Below are positions 46,973 through 55,222 of a stretch of DNA of 64,000 nt, one piece after another. The notes under the pieces are model-generated. The model saw nothing but the letters and a program-made list of their open reading frames with translations, was not told the origin of the DNA and ran no database searches. This DNA comes from Bacteroidales bacterium (GTDB lineage Bacteria; Bacteroidota; Bacteroidia; Bacteroidales; P3). The DNA lies in the NCBI GenBank assembly GCA_017559135.1, contig JAFYSZ010000024.1, forward strand, positions 62,001 through 126,000, in the 5' to 3' direction. Positions within the stretch are counted from its first letter, which is position 1. The number at the start of each line of letters is the position of its first letter. Both the position numbers and the translations under genes were made by a program.

Positions 46973-47974
46973 ATGACACAACAACAAAACAAAGTAAAAG
47001 CTTGGTTGAGCCAGCTTGTTGACCCAAATGAAAAAATCTTTTCAAAACAATGGTTCATATCTTATGGTTACATAATATTCGGAACCTTGTTGTTCGTTAT
47101 TGCAGACGTAACTTTTGCAATGCCATATCACTTAGCACCAGGAGGAGTTTATGGTTTAGCAAACGTTTTAGCAACCTTAACAGAATCTACTATTACTTGG
47201 TTCTTAATTGCAATGGAAGTGCCATTGTTAATCATTGGTAGTATTATCTTAGGACCTAAATTCGGAGTAAAAACTATTGTATCTGTTGCATTAGGTTGGT
47301 TGTTTACAGCGTTAATTGAAACATATTGGGGATATACTCCATTCATTCATGTTGGAGAACTTATAACAGACGCAAGTCAAGCAACACTTGATGCACTTGC
47401 AATACAAGGAACATCTAACTTCTTTATGCCAGACTATTTGCTTAACACTCTATTAGCAGGTTTATTATATGGTGTAGGTATAGGAATGATATTCAAATCA
47501 GGTGCAACCTCAGGAGGAAGCGACATTATCTCTATGATAATAAACAAATACACAGGAATATCTCTTGGAACAATGGTTATCATAGTAGATGGAATTATCG
47601 CATTATCTACATTGTTAATCTCACCAGACTTACGTTTGCCAGCATACTCTATTCTTTTGATTATAATTGAAGGAAAGATTATAGATATGGTTGTAGATGG
47701 TATAAAAACTTACAAAACCTTATTTATTGTTACAGATAAGTATGAAGAAGTAAGAAATGCTATTATAAACGATTTGAATAGAGGTGGTACTTGTATCAAT
47801 GCTATTGGAATGTACAAAGGACAAGAAAGAAAAGTAATATATACAACTGTTACACGTGCAGAATTTGTTAAATTAAAATCAGGAATCCGTGCAATAGATG
47901 CAAATGCTTTCATTTCAGTTCTTGATAGTAGCGAAACATTAGGAAAGGGATTTAAAGAACTTCCATTAAAATAA
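46973..47974 (+). CDS. YitT family membrane protein (DUF161 + DUF2179)
   Basis: The 333-residue protein has about five to six membrane spans (YGYIIFGTLLFVIADVTFAM; GLANVLATLTESTITWFLIA; LLNTLLAGLLYGVGIGMIF) followed by a cytoplasmic C-terminal DUF2179 domain of about 80 residues. The motifs PGGVYGLANVLA and KSGATSGGSDIISMIIN are typical of the YitT family, which is widespread and of unknown transport function. It has its own promoter and a strong palindromic terminator. Confidence 0.9.
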   Translation: MTQQQNKVKAWLSQLVDPNEKIFSKQWFISYGYIIFGTLLFVIADVTFAMPYHLAPGGVYGLANVLATLTESTITWFLIAMEVPLLIIGSIILGPKFGVKTIVSVALGWLFTALIETYWGYTPFIHVGELITDASQATLDALAIQGTSNFFMPDYLLNTLLAGLLYGVGIGMIFKSGATSGGSDIISMIINKYTGISLGTMVIIVDGIIALSTLLISPDLRLPAYSILLIIIEGKIIDMVVDGIKTYKTLFIVTDKYEEVRNAIINDLNRGGTCINAIGMYKGQERKVIYTTVTRAEFVKLKSGIRAIDANAFISVLDSSETLGKGFKELPLK

Positions 47975-47980
47975 AAAAAA

Positions 47981-48003
47981 GGAGAGTTTAACTCTCCTTT
48001 TTT
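47981..48003. terminator. Bidirectional terminator between yitT-like and PepSY-like genes
   Basis: GGAGAGT (47981-47987) and ACTCTCC (47991-47997) pair around a 3-base loop, with a run of A before and T after, so it can stop transcription from both convergent genes. Confidence 0.85.
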
Positions 48004-48027
48004 ATTTGTTTTCATTCATTGTATTGT

Positions 48028-48465
48028 TTAGTCATCGTATCTTAAAAAGTTTCCATTCTTGTCGAAGACTAAATCTAAACCGTTTCTAAGTTCTACTTCA
48101 TAGTCTCTTCTGTCTTTATTTATTGAGATTATAAATGTATTAGGATGTTTAGCGTTTACATAGTTTACTATTGAAGTAGGAATTGCATTTGTAGGTACGC
48201 CTGGTTCAACTTTTACTTCTATTTTAGTCCATTCCCCTTTTGAATTGAAATCTACATTTGAAGTGTCTTCAAATATTACTTCGTAATCTTTATCAAGTAA
48301 ATCCTTATCATAGAAGATGACTGTTATTGTTTTGTCTGAAAAATGTGTTTTTACAAAATTTTGAGCTTTTGCAGGTAATTGATTAAATTCTACTGCTACT
48401 TTTTCTTGGCTTTCACAAGAAACAAATCCCAATCCCATTAAGACTAATAATGCTAATTTTTTCAT
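48028..48465 (-). CDS. PepSY-like (DUF2874-type) lipoprotein
   Basis: The 145-residue protein has a lipoprotein signal (KKLALLVLMGLGFVSC, lipobox FVSC) and two PepSY-like repeats: the first with FNQLPAKAQNFVKTHFSDKT and YEVIFEDTSNVDFNSKGEW, the second with AIPTSIVNYVNAKHPNT and YEVELRNGLDLVFDKNG. Periplasmic proteins of this kind are common in Bacteroidota; some are regulated by a neighbouring two-component system. Here the kinase gene lies upstream, but a separate -7 box precedes this gene, suggesting its own transcript. Confidence 0.85.
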   Translation of the reverse strand: MKKLALLVLMGLGFVSCESQEKVAVEFNQLPAKAQNFVKTHFSDKTITVIFYDKDLLDKDYEVIFEDTSNVDFNSKGEWTKIEVKVEPGVPTNAIPTSIVNYVNAKHPNTFIISINKDRRDYEVELRNGLDLVFDKNGNFLRYDD

Positions 48466-48516
48466 ATTCTTTTATTTTTTTTAGTTTATTATTTTTTTAT
48501 TTCTTTCTTACATCTG

Positions 48517-48524
48517 CAAAATTA
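48517..48524 (-). promoter_or_regulatory. -7 box of the PepSY-like gene
   Basis: The minus strand reads TAATTTTG followed by C (TAnnTTTG), 52 bases before the start codon, between the kinase stop and the lipoprotein gene. Confidence 0.55.
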
Positions 48525-48555
48525 TATTCTAATTCTGAAAACAATCTGAATTTTT

Positions 48556-49833
48556 TTATTTTTTCGTTATAATAAATTGATGTTTTTTGTTATTAAATTG
48601 ATAATCAATTGATAAATTATTCTTTTTGCATATACTTTTTATTAAAACTAAGCCTAATCCAGTTGAGTTTTCAGATTTTGACTCTTTATAGAAGTAATTA
48701 AAAATCATTTTTTTGTTTAAAGAGTATGGCTTTCCGCTGTTGCTAACCGAAATGGCATCTTTGTTTATGTCAATTATTATTTCACCCTTATAAATATTAT
48801 GAATAAAAGCGTTCTTTAAAAGATTATTTATTAGCATTTCACAAAGAATAATATCTATATTTAGTTCCAGTGAATTATTCTCTTTTATTGTTAATGTAAT
48901 ATCTTTTTGAGAGAAAGTTTCTTTAAATATTTCTATTTTCTCTTTTATTATCTGATTTATATTTACTTTTTCAATATTATTAAATTGATTGTTTTCTATT
49001 TTAGACAATAAAAGTAGAGATTTGTTCATTTTAGTCATTTTTCTTAGAGTTGTAAGTGTGGTAAATACCTTTTGCATTTGCTCTTTGGAAAGAGTTTCTT
49101 CTTCAAGTAATGACTCTAATTGAGTGATACTTACAGCAAGTGGAGTTTGTATTTCGTGAGAGGCATGTCCTAAAAAAAGTTTTTGTTGCTTATAGGTTTC
49201 TTCTGCTCTTAAAGTTGAAGATTTCGCAGCATCAAACAACTCTTTTATTTCTTTTATATCACTATTGCAAATAGGAAAGTTTTGTTTTTCTTTTCCTAAT
49301 TGATAATTCCTATGCCAAGAAAGTAAAATGTAGAGTGGTTTTAAACTTTTTTGAAACACTCTATAATAGATTGTAATAACAGAAGCAATAAGAATAAAAA
49401 CTATTATAATGACAAGAACTAATATTCTTTCTCTTAGTTCGTATTTTTCTAAGGTCGGCGTATATACAGTAAGTTTATAGTAATTTTCTTCTGTGTCGTA
49501 GAATGCCATTACTAATCTTTTGCAAGGCTCTGTTTCGTTTTTGTCGTTTATAAAAATGTTTGTGTCAGCAAAAGACATATTTTCCATTTTTAAAGCCTCT
49601 TCTTTGCTGATTGTTTCTATAAAAAATGAATTGTTGCTGCCATCGTAGAGGATTGAATCTAATTTTCCTTCATTTTTTTTCTGAATTAATTGAAACGCAT
49701 ATAACTCTAACGAGTCTTCTGTTTCGTCATCTATTTCATACAATACAGCAAAATAGAATAATATTGACCATAAACAAATTAAAATACTTATTATAATTCC
49801 TGCACCTATTATTACCTTATATAGAGCTTTCAT
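48556..49833 (-). CDS. Two-component sensor histidine kinase
   Basis: The 425-residue protein has two membrane segments (about residues 8-30 and 138-160) around a periplasmic sensing region of about 105 residues with no recognised domain. It then has a phosphoacceptor helix with LGHASHEIQTPLAVSITQLE (His near residue 224), an N box (EMLINNLLKNAFIHN), a reduced G1 motif (ISVSNSG) and a G2 motif (STGLGLVLIKSI). It overlaps the response regulator by 17 bases, so they form one operon. The signal is unknown; the adjacent PepSY lipoprotein may be its target. Confidence 0.9.
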   Translation of the reverse strand: MKALYKVIIGAGIIISILICLWSILFYFAVLYEIDDETEDSLELYAFQLIQKKNEGKLDSILYDGSNNSFFIETISKEEALKMENMSFADTNIFINDKNETEPCKRLVMAFYDTEENYYKLTVYTPTLEKYELRERILVLVIIIVFILIASVITIYYRVFQKSLKPLYILLSWHRNYQLGKEKQNFPICNSDIKEIKELFDAAKSSTLRAEETYKQQKLFLGHASHEIQTPLAVSITQLESLLEEETLSKEQMQKVFTTLTTLRKMTKMNKSLLLLSKIENNQFNNIEKVNINQIIKEKIEIFKETFSQKDITLTIKENNSLELNIDIILCEMLINNLLKNAFIHNIYKGEIIIDINKDAISVSNSGKPYSLNKKMIFNYFYKESKSENSTGLGLVLIKSICKKNNLSIDYQFNNKKHQFIITKK

Positions 49834-50509
49834 TTTCTTTTTCTATTAGTTTGTAACCTAAACCATAAACTGATTTTAACTCCAATGAAGCGTCTGAATC
49901 CTTTAATTTCTTGCGAAGATTTTTCATTTGTGTATATAAAAAATCGTAGTTTCCCATAGAATCAAAATCTTCACCCCAAACAAATTCTGCTAATTTGTCT
50001 TTGTCAATTAGTCTGTTTATTCGATTGCAAAAGAATTCCAAAATTTCAAATTCTTTCTTTTTCAAAGAAATTTCTTTATTATTTATCAATACTTTTTTTT
50101 CTGTATTTAGTATACAGACATTACCAAAGCAACCAGATTTATTTGATGGATTCTTTCTGCGATTAATTGATTTAATTCTTGCGGAAAGTTCTGCAATATG
50201 ATAAGGCTTTGCAAGATAATCATCTGCTCCTAAATCCAAACCGGTAATTTTGTCGTCTATTGAGTCTTTTGCAGATAATATTATTACATTATCATCTTTA
50301 TCTAAATTTTTTAATGTTTTTAATACTTGTAAACCATTACCATCAGGAAGCATTATGTCTAATAAGATACAATCGTACGATGTTGTTATTATTTTGTCAA
50401 TAGCTCCTTTTAAGGTAGTAGAAAAATCTACTTTGTATCCCTCTTTTTCTAATTCTGATTTTGTTAAATGAAGAAGATTTTCTTCATCTTCTATGATTAA
50501 TATTTTCAT
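49817..50509 (-). CDS. OmpR-family response regulator
   Basis: The start is the ATG at 50509 (MKILIIEDEENLLHLTKSEL); the longer frame from 50542 adds 11 residues that overlap a terminator hairpin. The 230-residue protein has a receiver domain with EDEE, phosphoacceptor Asp in CILLDIMLPDGNG, ILSAKDS and the LAKPYHIAEL lysine, and a C-terminal winged-helix DNA-binding domain (LKKKEFEILEFFCNRINRLI; SVYGLGYKL). It overlaps the kinase gene. The upstream gap holds the terminator of the FKBP gene. Confidence 0.93.
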   Translation of the reverse strand: MKILIIEDEENLLHLTKSELEKEGYKVDFSTTLKGAIDKIITTSYDCILLDIMLPDGNGLQVLKTLKNLDKDDNVIILSAKDSIDDKITGLDLGADDYLAKPYHIAELSARIKSINRRKNPSNKSGCFGNVCILNTEKKVLINNKEISLKKKEFEILEFFCNRINRLIDKDKLAEFVWGEDFDSMGNYDFLYTQMKNLRKKLKDSDASLELKSVYGLGYKLIEKENESSI

Positions 50510-50512
50510 ATA

Positions 50513-50554
50513 CAAAAAAATCTCAATACAAGCGATTAACAATGTATTGAGATT
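50513..50554 (-). terminator. Rho-independent terminator after the FKBP gene
   Basis: AATCTCAATAC and GTATTGAGATT pair over 11 bases around a loop of about 14, and on the minus strand a run of T follows (complement of 50513-50519). It ends 4 bases before the response-regulator start, so it may also form in that gene's leader. Confidence 0.8.
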
Positions 50555-50577
50555 ATATTTAAATTAAAATAATAATT

Positions 50578-51321
50578 TTATTCTATTGAAGGTAAAACTT
50601 CTACTAATTCTATTCTGAATTTTAGTAAACTGCCAGCAGGAATTTGATCGCTATTTTGATTTCCGTAAGCTAAGTCAGGGTGAATCCAAAACTCGTAAAT
50701 AGAGCCTTGATTCATTAAATTAAATCCTTCAACTATACCTGGAATCAATCCATCTAAGACAGAAATTGTAGGAGAATCGTCTCTTGTGAAAGTATTTACA
50801 ATTAAATCAGAAAAAGTGCCATCATCATTTAACGTTGATAATGAATAATTGTATCTAACTCTATCCTTTAAACTTGTAGGTTTGATACCCTTGCCTTTTT
50901 TTTCTATTTTATATTGTAATCCGCTTTTAGTTGTTACGACATCTTTTTCGTTTTTATTTTTAGCAAGAAAAGTCTCGGCGGCTTTTCTATAAGGTTCCGC
51001 TATTTTATCTAATTCAGCTTTTTGTTTTTGCATCATTACTTCTTGATATGATTGCATTGTTTTTTGAATTTCCTCTTGTGCTATTAAGCAAGTAGTATCT
51101 CCATTTAACACTTGTTGAATTACTGTTGCAAATACCTCGGAGTTAATCTCAATTCCTTGAGCTTTCATTTGCATTGCTTGACTATACCCCATTACATAAG
51201 AAGCAGAGTCTATTACATTTTTTAAACTGTTTGCTGAAACAGTAACTTCTTTTTGTGAACATGCGACAAATGTCATAGAAGTAAAGATAAAGACACTTGT
51301 CAAACCAAATAATTTTTTCAT
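50578..51321 (-). CDS. FKBP-type peptidyl-prolyl cis-trans isomerase lipoprotein
   Basis: The 247-residue protein has a lipoprotein signal (VFIFTSMTFVACSQ), a helical dimerisation region (residues 30-130: DSASYVMGYSQAMQMKAQGI and a long coiled segment) and a C-terminal FKBP domain (VVTTKSGLQYKIEKKGKGIK; VLDGLIPGIVEGFNLM; WIHPDLAYG). It resembles FkpA/Mip-type periplasmic foldases; some active-site positions differ from the classic FKBP pattern. It is monocistronic, between its own -7 box and a terminator. Confidence 0.92.
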   Translation of the reverse strand: MKKLFGLTSVFIFTSMTFVACSQKEVTVSANSLKNVIDSASYVMGYSQAMQMKAQGIEINSEVFATVIQQVLNGDTTCLIAQEEIQKTMQSYQEVMMQKQKAELDKIAEPYRKAAETFLAKNKNEKDVVTTKSGLQYKIEKKGKGIKPTSLKDRVRYNYSLSTLNDDGTFSDLIVNTFTRDDSPTISVLDGLIPGIVEGFNLMNQGSIYEFWIHPDLAYGNQNSDQIPAGSLLKFRIELVEVLPSIE

Positions 51322-51349
51322 TATCCAATAAATATTACAATCTATGGTG

Positions 51350-51357
51350 CAAAATTA
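51350..51357 (-). promoter_or_regulatory. -7 box of the FKBP gene
   Basis: The minus strand reads TAATTTTG followed by C, a TAnnTTTG box 29 bases before the start codon. Confidence 0.62.
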
Positions 51358-51422
51358 GAAATATTTTATAGATAATTTATTATTTTCATAAGAAAAAAAT
51401 AGGTAGATATTATTGAAATGTT

Positions 51423-51430
51423 TACTTTTG
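51423..51430 (+). promoter_or_regulatory. -7 box of the arginine-decarboxylase-like gene
   Basis: TACTTTTG followed by C matches TAnnTTTG, with a leader of about 65 bases before the ATG at 51501. Confidence 0.62.
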
Positions 51431-51500
51431 CACGAAAAATATAAAATGACTTACTTGAATTAGGTTGTTTTTATGGAAGTAAATAAAAAAGATACAAGAA

Positions 51501-52898
51501 ATGAAGAACAAGTATAACGATTTAATTGAGCAAACATTTGAGTTTCCACAAGAAGAGTTTAAGACCGAAGAAAACGAATTGCTGTTTCATGATATTCCTT
51601 TGATGGATATAATTAAACAATATGGAACACCATTAAAAATTACGTATTTGCCAAAAATTACATCTCAAATCCAGCGAGCTAAACGACTTTTTAATGTTGC
51701 AATTGCAAAGACCGACTATCAAGGAACCTACAATTATTGTTATTGTACAAAGAGTTCGCATTTTTCTTTCGTGTTAGATGAAGTTATTAAAAACGATGTG
51801 CATCTTGAAACTTCATCTGCCTTTGATATAAATATAATCAACGAATTGTATGAACAAGGAAAAGTTGGTAAAGAGCAATATATACTATGTAATGGCTTTA
51901 AACGTCCTCAATATATAGAGAATATAGCAGAGTTGATAAGAAATGGCTTTACTAATGTAATACCTATAATAGATAATATGGAGGAATTGGACGCTATGAA
52001 TACCATTGTAGATTGTCCTTGTAATGTTGGCATCCGTATTGCTTCGGAAGAAGAACCTATGTTTGATTTTTATACTTCTCGACTTGGGATTAGATATAAT
52101 TGTATAGTAGATTTCTATAAAGAAAAGATAGCAAATAATCCTAAGTATAAATTAAAAATGTTGCATTTCTTCATTAATACAGGAATAAAGGACTCTGCAT
52201 ACTATTGGAACGAACTTCAAAAATGCGTAAACGTATATTGTGAGTTAAAAAAAGTATGTCCAGACTTAGATTCCTTAGATATAGGAGGAGGATTTCCGAT
52301 AAAAAATTCCTTAGGCTTTGAATACGATTATGAATATATGGCAGAGGAAATCTTAGCACAAATAAAAGACATTTGTAATAAAAACGGAGTACAAGAACCT
52401 AATATATTTACAGAATTTGGTTCATTTACAGTTGGAGAAGCTGGTTGTATATTATATAGTATCATAGATCAAAAACGACAAAACGACAAAGAATTGTGGT
52501 ATATGATAGACTCTTCATTCATAACAACCCTTCCCGACACCTGGGGAATAGGACAAAGATTTATCCTTTTACCAATAAATAAATGGGATAACGAATATCA
52601 AAGAGTCTTTCTTGGAGGATTAACTTGTGATTCGCAGGATTATTATTCGGCAGAAGTGCATTCAAATGCAGTATTCTTACCTAAATACTCAAACAACGAA
52701 GAAGAACCATTATATATCGGCTTTTTCCACACAGGAGCCTATCAAGAATCACTTGCAGGCTACGGAGGAATACAACATTGTCTAATTCCGCAACCAAAAC
52801 ACATAATTTTGGACAAAGATGAGAACGGAGAATGGTACACAAAGCTTTTTGCAAAAGAACAAAGCCATAAATCAATGTTAAAAATATTAGGATATTAA
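51501..52898 (+). CDS. Arginine-decarboxylase-like fold-III PLP enzyme
   Basis: The 465-residue enzyme has an alanine-racemase-like barrel with the PLP lysine in NYCYCTKSSHFSFVLDEV, the phosphate-binding SLDIGGGFPIKNSLG and EFGSFTVGEAGCILY, then a C-terminal sheet domain with LGGLTCDSQDYY (catalytic cysteine/aspartate). It matches the shortened arginine decarboxylases (SpeA type, about 460 residues) of Bacteroidota, which make agmatine for polyamine synthesis and lack the large helical insert. Diaminopimelate or carboxynorspermidine decarboxylase are alternatives. It has its own promoter. Confidence 0.75.
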   Translation: MKNKYNDLIEQTFEFPQEEFKTEENELLFHDIPLMDIIKQYGTPLKITYLPKITSQIQRAKRLFNVAIAKTDYQGTYNYCYCTKSSHFSFVLDEVIKNDVHLETSSAFDINIINELYEQGKVGKEQYILCNGFKRPQYIENIAELIRNGFTNVIPIIDNMEELDAMNTIVDCPCNVGIRIASEEEPMFDFYTSRLGIRYNCIVDFYKEKIANNPKYKLKMLHFFINTGIKDSAYYWNELQKCVNVYCELKKVCPDLDSLDIGGGFPIKNSLGFEYDYEYMAEEILAQIKDICNKNGVQEPNIFTEFGSFTVGEAGCILYSIIDQKRQNDKELWYMIDSSFITTLPDTWGIGQRFILLPINKWDNEYQRVFLGGLTCDSQDYYSAEVHSNAVFLPKYSNNEEEPLYIGFFHTGAYQESLAGYGGIQHCLIPQPKHIILDKDENGEWYTKLFAKEQSHKSMLKILGY

Positions 52899-52908
52899 AA
52901 AACTTTCG

Positions 52909-52916
52909 TACTTTTG
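52909..52916 (+). promoter_or_regulatory. -7 box of aspA
   Basis: TACTTTTG followed by C matches TAnnTTTG, about 53 bases before the aspA start and just past the upstream stop codon. Confidence 0.65.
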
Positions 52917-52968
52917 CACTTTATTTTACGTGAAAAACAAGAAATTATTAATTAAATAACAAATCAAA

Positions 52969-54408
52969 ATGGTTGATACAACAAAATATTCAGGCAAAAC
53001 TCGCCAAGAAACAGACCTTATTGGAACAAGAGAGATTCCAGCAGAAGCGTTATATGGCGTACAATCAGTAAGAGGTTTTGAAAACTTCAAAATTTCTGGT
53101 AAGTTAATGAACGACTATCCTAACTTTATCAAAGGAATGGCTTTGACAAAAAAAGGAGCAGCAATAGCAAACCACAAACAAGGTAAACTTACAGACGAAC
53201 AATTCAAAGCAATATCACAAGCATGTGATGAATTATTTGAAGGAAAACACCATGAATTTTTCCTTTCTGATATGATACAAGGAGGAGCAGGTACAACTGT
53301 AAATATGAATGCTAATGAAGTACTTGCAAATCGTGCATTAGAAATAATGGGAAAAGAACACGGACAATATGAATTCTGTTCTCCAAACGACCACTTAAAC
53401 GCATCACAATCTACAAACGATGCGTATCCAACAGCATTCCACTTTGGATTATACTTAGAAAATAAAAAGCTTGTTGAAGCAATGACAAAAATCGTTGAGT
53501 CATTGGATAAAAAAGCAGAAGAGTTCTCTCAAATCATCAAAATGGGAAGAACTCAATTACAAGACGGTGTTCCTATGACACTTGGTCAAACATTCAAAGG
53601 ATTTGCTAACCTATTAAGAAGAGAAATCGCTAACCTAAACAATGCAGCAGAAGAATTACTTTGCATAAACATGGGAGCAACTGCAATAGGTACAGGAATC
53701 TGCTCTGAACCTGGTTATAGCAAACTTTGTACAGAAGCTTTAAGAGAAATAACAGGCTGGAACGTAACATTAGCAGAAGACTTAGTAGAAGTAACATCTG
53801 ATACATCAGTATTAGTTGGCTACTCATCAGAATTAAAACGTATTTCATTAAAAGCAATCAAGATTTGCAACGACTTACGTTTAATGGGATCAGGACCAAG
53901 ATGCGGAATCCACGAATTATTCTTACCAGAAATGCAACCAGGTTCATCAATTATGCCAGGAAAAGTAAATCCTGTAATCCCAGAAGTAATGAACCAACTT
54001 TGCTACAAAGTAATTGGTAACGACACAGCAGTAATGCTTGCGGCAGAAAACGCACAATTAGAATTAAACGTAATGGAACCAGTATTAGTTTACTGCTTAT
54101 TTGAATCAATCAATCTATTAACAAACGGATTTGATACATTACGCACTTTATGTATTGACGGAATCAAAGCAGATGTTGAAAACTGCGAACGTCAAGTTAA
54201 AGGTTCAATCGGAATTGTTACAGCATTAAACCCAATTATTGGATACAAAAACTCTACAAAAATAGCAAAAGAAGCTATGGCAACAGGAAAAGGAGTTTAC
54301 GATTTAGTATTAGAACACGACATTCTTTCAAAAGAAGATTTAGATACAATACTAAAACCAGAAAACATGATTGCTCCTGTTAAATTAGACATTAAACCAA
54401 AAAAATAA
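52969..54408 (+). CDS. aspA: Aspartate ammonia-lyase
   Basis: The 479-residue enzyme converts L-aspartate to fumarate and ammonia. It has the fumarase/aspartase signature GSSIMPGKVNPVIPE at about residues 325-340, GGAGTTVNMNANEVLANRA, HLNASQSTNDAYPTA and GRTQLQDGVPMTLGQ. The N-terminus TRQETDLIGTREIPAEALYG is aspartase-like. Fumarate fits the anaerobic fumarate respiration of many Bacteroidales. A perfect palindromic terminator follows. Confidence 0.95.
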   Translation: MVDTTKYSGKTRQETDLIGTREIPAEALYGVQSVRGFENFKISGKLMNDYPNFIKGMALTKKGAAIANHKQGKLTDEQFKAISQACDELFEGKHHEFFLSDMIQGGAGTTVNMNANEVLANRALEIMGKEHGQYEFCSPNDHLNASQSTNDAYPTAFHFGLYLENKKLVEAMTKIVESLDKKAEEFSQIIKMGRTQLQDGVPMTLGQTFKGFANLLRREIANLNNAAEELLCINMGATAIGTGICSEPGYSKLCTEALREITGWNVTLAEDLVEVTSDTSVLVGYSSELKRISLKAIKICNDLRLMGSGPRCGIHELFLPEMQPGSSIMPGKVNPVIPEVMNQLCYKVIGNDTAVMLAAENAQLELNVMEPVLVYCLFESINLLTNGFDTLRTLCIDGIKADVENCERQVKGSIGIVTALNPIIGYKNSTKIAKEAMATGKGVYDLVLEHDILSKEDLDTILKPENMIAPVKLDIKPKK

Positions 54409-54432
54409 TTGATTTAATAAAATAATAAAAAC

Positions 54433-54464
54433 AAAGGCTGATTGAATTCAATCAGCCTTTTCTG
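54433..54464. terminator. Bidirectional terminator between aspA and the lipocalin gene
   Basis: AAAGGCTGATTGAA (54433-54446) is immediately followed by its exact reverse complement TTCAATCAGCCTTT (54447-54460) and TTCTG. A-run and T-run flanks allow termination in both directions. Confidence 0.9.
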
Positions 54465-54473
54465 TTTTCATAA

Positions 54474-55004
54474 CTATTGAGGAACAAAATATAATGCCGT
54501 TGTATCATATCCTCTTTCGGAGATTTTTGAAAGAAGACTTTGTTTTATGTCCTCTTCTAACTGAGGCGTTCTGCTCAAAATCCACAAATATTTATCAGAA
54601 GAACTACCTACAACTACATAATTATAGTTTTTATCTAACTCCATTATGTAATAATCGGAATAAAACCATAAGAAAAATGACACTTCAAGTTTTCCAGGGT
54701 CTTTAATACTTACTTGTCTTGCCTTACCCTTTTTAACTTTAAATTTTCCGTCTTTCATACCGGAATTAGTAACTTCAATCTTTCCATTAGACAACAATCT
54801 ATAATTCGCTTTCACATGAGTCATTCCCTTTTCAAAAGAATGATCGTAGCGAGCAATCTCATACCACTGCCCCATATAGCGAGTTACGTCCAATTGTTTA
54901 ATAGTGGAATTATCTACACTTTGAATGGATTTGTTGGAACTACAAGATGCTACAACGAACATCAATAATCCACTGGCGATTGCATTTTTTAAAAATCTTT
55001 TCAT
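54474..55004 (-). CDS. Lipocalin family lipoprotein (Blc-like)
   Basis: I choose the ATG at 55004 (MKRFLKNAIASGLLMFVVAS then CSS), which starts a lipoprotein signal; the longest frame adds 25 residues with no such feature. The mature protein, about 155 residues, is a lipocalin of the Blc type: YMGQWYEIARYDHSFEKGMT holds the GxW motif, then VKANYRLLSNGKIEVTNSG, FLWFYSDYYIMELDKNYNY and WILSRTP. Blc-like proteins bind fatty acids or lysophospholipids at the outer membrane. Upstream it faces a palindromic repeat and the AAA ATPase gene. Confidence 0.9.
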   Translation of the reverse strand: MKRFLKNAIASGLLMFVVASCSSNKSIQSVDNSTIKQLDVTRYMGQWYEIARYDHSFEKGMTHVKANYRLLSNGKIEVTNSGMKDGKFKVKKGKARQVSIKDPGKLEVSFFLWFYSDYYIMELDKNYNYVVVGSSSDKYLWILSRTPQLEEDIKQSLLSKISERGYDTTALYFVPQ

Positions 55005-55084
55005 AACGTTTGAATATTTAAGTTTGATAATTAAACAAACCAAAGAAAAATAAGGTTCAAATAGTTGCGTAGTTTGCAAAAAAA

Positions 55085-55165
55085 ACTCTATGATTTATTA
55101 AAATATTTCTTTGTTTTATTTTATTATTTCTATGAAAAAAAATCTTTTTTCATAGAAATTTTTAT
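55085..55165. repeat. AT-rich palindromic repeat, copy 3
   Basis: ATTTCTATGAAAAAA (55126-55140) and TTTTTTCATAGAAAT (55145-55159) are exact reverse complements around a 4-base loop. Upstream, AAATATTTCTTTGTTTTATT (from about 55101) is the same as in the repeat at 18245. It lies between the divergent lipocalin and AAA ATPase genes. Confidence 0.7.
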
Positions 55166-55192
55166 TTAATATTATATTCCAAAAATATTAAC

Positions 55193-55200
55193 TAACTTTG
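55193..55200 (+). promoter_or_regulatory. -7 box of the AAA ATPase/nuclease-like operon
   Basis: TAACTTTG followed by C matches TAnnTTTG, 22 bases before the ATG at 55223. Confidence 0.65.
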
Positions 55201-55222
55201 CATAGCGAATATGTTATAGAAT

